Part shown: piece after piece, positions 5,659-6,396 of the stretch | Layout: each line of letters starts with the position of its first letter | How positions within the stretch are numbered: position 1 is the first letter of the stretch | Assembly (NCBI GenBank): GCA_903837255.1 | Contig: CAILTZ010000666.1 | Location: 1-6,396 of the forward strand | DNA from: an uncultured Pirellula sp. | GTDB taxonomy: Bacteria; Planctomycetota; Planctomycetia; Pirellulales; Pirellulaceae | DNA length: 6,396 nucleotides | Direction of reading: 5' to 3' | Position numbers and translations under genes: made by a program | The notes under the pieces: model-generated | Seen by the model: the letters and a program-made list of their open reading frames with translations, nothing else | Told to the model about the DNA's origin: nothing | The model's database searches: none

Positions 5659-6396
5659 ATGAACCGATATCCACCAAATCGAATCGCCATACTGGCTGGT
5701 ACAGCCCTGTGTTGGCTTATGGCCCTGTGTTGGTCTCTGGTCGGGACGGTTCAATCCCAAGAGCCCGCCAGTGCAATCAAAGAGTTGCAAAAAGAGCAAA
5801 AGGCGCTAGCCACCCAGTATGCCACTCTCGAAGAGATATTCTTGCGAATGGGTCAGCTCGAAGCTGCCGCGAACCCGACCCGCGCGGCGCTGCTGATGCA
5901 AGCCGCACAGATGAGCAAACAACTCGCTACCCAGCAGCGTATGGCCCAGGCCAGCGATCTGCTTGCCAAAGGCCAATACTCGCGGGCGATCCCTGAAATG
6001 GAGGCCAGCAGAGACAACCTCAAGAAACTCTTGGAATTGCTCCAAAGCGAGAACCGCTCGTCGCGAATCAAAGACGAACGCAAACGTCTTGAAGATGTCC
6101 TCAAAGACATCCGACGCATCGAGAATATCCAGCGCGCAACACGGGGACGCACAGAAGCCGGCCAGGACAAAGATAGCGCCGCAAAAGACCAAAACGACCT
6201 CGAAAAACAACTCGAAACCACTGAAAACGAACTGACGGATAAAAAAGATCGGTCGGATCAGTCGGATCGGTCGGATCAGTGCGATGCCGCGGGGAATCAG
6301 CCCTCCCTCGGCAGCCGGGCGGCGAGGCGGGCGCGGAGGCGGTCGGGGAGGGCGGGGGACTCGGCGAGGCGGCTGAGCAGGTCGCGGGCGGCCCGG
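5659..6396 (+). CDS. Secreted helical coiled-coil protein, partial at right edge (3' end doubtful)
   Basis: The frame is open from ATG 5659 to the window end with no stop (246 residues). Residues 1-34 look like a signal peptide: basic start MNRYPPNR, hydrophobic core IAILAGTALCWLMALCWSLV, probable cleavage near VQS-QEP. From 36 to about 195 it is almost wholly helical, with heptad-like Leu/Ile spacing (IKELQKEQKALATQYATLEE, then KDERKRLEDVLKDIRRIE) and becomes rich in Lys, Glu, Asp and Gln. It follows the DUF4175-type gene by 22 bp and has its own ribosome site, so the two are probably co-expressed and act together at the outer face of the membrane. Residues 197-208 are DRS-DQS-DRS-DQC, coded by a 9-bp tandem repeat; beyond about 210 the chain is Arg/Ala/Gly-rich. 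That tail coincides with a jump to about 85% GC and is probably not part of the real protein, so trust the reading only to about nt 6240. Family not recognised. Confidence 0.8.
   Translation, partial: MNRYPPNRIAILAGTALCWLMALCWSLVGTVQSQEPASAIKELQKEQKALATQYATLEEIFLRMGQLEAAANPTRAALLMQAAQMSKQLATQQRMAQASDLLAKGQYSRAIPEMEASRDNLKKLLELLQSENRSSRIKDERKRLEDVLKDIRRIENIQRATRGRTEAGQDKDSAAKDQNDLEKQLETTENELTDKKDRSDQSDRSDQCDAAGNQPSLGSRAARRARRRSGRAGDSARRLSRSRAAR
6247..6282. repeat. Four tandem copies of a 9-bp unit
   Basis: Units GATCGGTCG (6247-6255), GATCAGTCG (6256-6264), GATCGGTCG (6265-6273) and GATCAGTGC (6274-6282) alternate, so the array is also two near-identical 18-bp units differing only in the last two bases. 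It is preceded by six A (6241-6246) and marks the boundary between moderate-GC and very high-GC sequence. The unit is a multiple of three and keeps the plus-strand frame open. On the minus strand it would lie just after a stop codon, in a place for 3' non-coding sequence, ending in a T-run. Confidence 0.85.
6297..6396 (-). CDS. C-terminal end of a very high-GC gene (5' end outside window)
   Basis: On the minus strand the frame is open from the right edge to a TGA at 6297-6299. Its 32 codons all end in G or C and read as an ordinary amphipathic helix: RAARDLLSRLAESPALPDRL, then RARLAARLPREG and stop. This is much more protein-like than the plus-strand reading of the same bases, which is mostly Arg, Gly, Ala and Ser. 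The fragment is too short to name. Composition near 85% GC is unlike every other gene here, so it probably comes from a different genome or a recently acquired segment. Codon third positions coincide on both strands, so GC at third positions alone does not decide the strand; the amino-acid content does. Confidence 0.5.
   Translation of the reverse strand, partial: RAARDLLSRLAESPALPDRLRARLAARLPREG

Larger units (their letters stand above)
6241..6396. other. Foreign high-GC block, probable chimeric junction
   Basis: Counting bases gives 26 G/C of 60 in 6181-6240 and 82 of 96 in 6301-6396. The change occurs within the A-run and 9-bp tandem repeat at 6241-6282. No insertion-sequence end, integrase or target-site duplication is visible, though only one side of the block is in view. 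An assembly or amplification chimera explains it most simply; recombination into the genome is the alternative. Confidence 0.65.

Noticed and set aside
5085..5690. Open minus-strand frame of 201 codons opposite the end of the DUF4175-type gene
   Set aside because: It is an antisense shadow of a strongly coding plus-strand region, is full of Leu/Phe/Gly/Asp mirror composition, and has no ribosome site or family features.
5963..6235. Plus-strand frame of 90 codons ending just before the composition break
   Set aside because: It is out of frame with the secreted coiled-coil gene, lacks a ribosome site and is rich in Lys, Ser, Arg and Thr as expected for a shifted reading.
6247..6282. Tandem repeat as a CRISPR array or origin iterons
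   Set aside because: Units are 9 bp with no spacers and only four copies; there is no AT-rich region or replication gene nearby.

Overview
The window looks like a chromosomal piece of a planctomycete, most likely a Pirellulaceae (Rhodopirellula-like) bacterium. The signs are moderate GC, proteins typical of that group (an anti-sigma-like membrane protein with a long Pro/Asn-rich periplasmic linker, and a DUF4175-type membrane protein followed by a secreted coiled-coil protein), few Shine-Dalgarno sites, and a TTG start. The assignment rests on protein character only; no database search was possible.

Layout. The left edge (2-466, +) holds the C-terminal part of a SMUG1-type uracil-DNA glycosylase, followed at once by a terminator-like hairpin (471-497). 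A probably monocistronic gene (586-1956, +) encodes a single-pass protein with an anti-sigma-like N-terminus. It converges on a minus-strand gene (1986-3170) for a four-helix membrane protein that appears to be built from two tandem copies of one module. The 29-bp convergent gap carries a hairpin. A 69-bp divergent gap (3171-3239) holds an imperfect stem-loop followed by a T-run and an extended -10 element lying almost on the start codon of the next gene. The 798-residue DUF4175-type protein (3240-5636, +) and a secreted helical protein (5659 to beyond the right edge, +) form a tight pair 22 bp apart, with a clear ribosome binding site before the second gene.

The last ~150 bp are foreign to the rest. 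GC jumps from about 43% (6181-6240) to about 85% (6301-6396) across an A-run and a 9-bp tandem repeat (6247-6282). In this segment the minus strand reads as a convincing C-terminus of a very high-GC gene, while the continuing plus-strand frame becomes arginine-rich and implausible. This looks like an assembly chimera or a real recombination boundary, and is the observation most worth checking.

How the genes work together. Only the 3240/5659 pair is clearly a functional unit, probably an envelope protein pair of unknown role. DNA repair (SMUG1), the anti-sigma-like protein and the duplicated membrane protein look like independent units. I see no RNA gene, CRISPR array, transposase or complete novel system.
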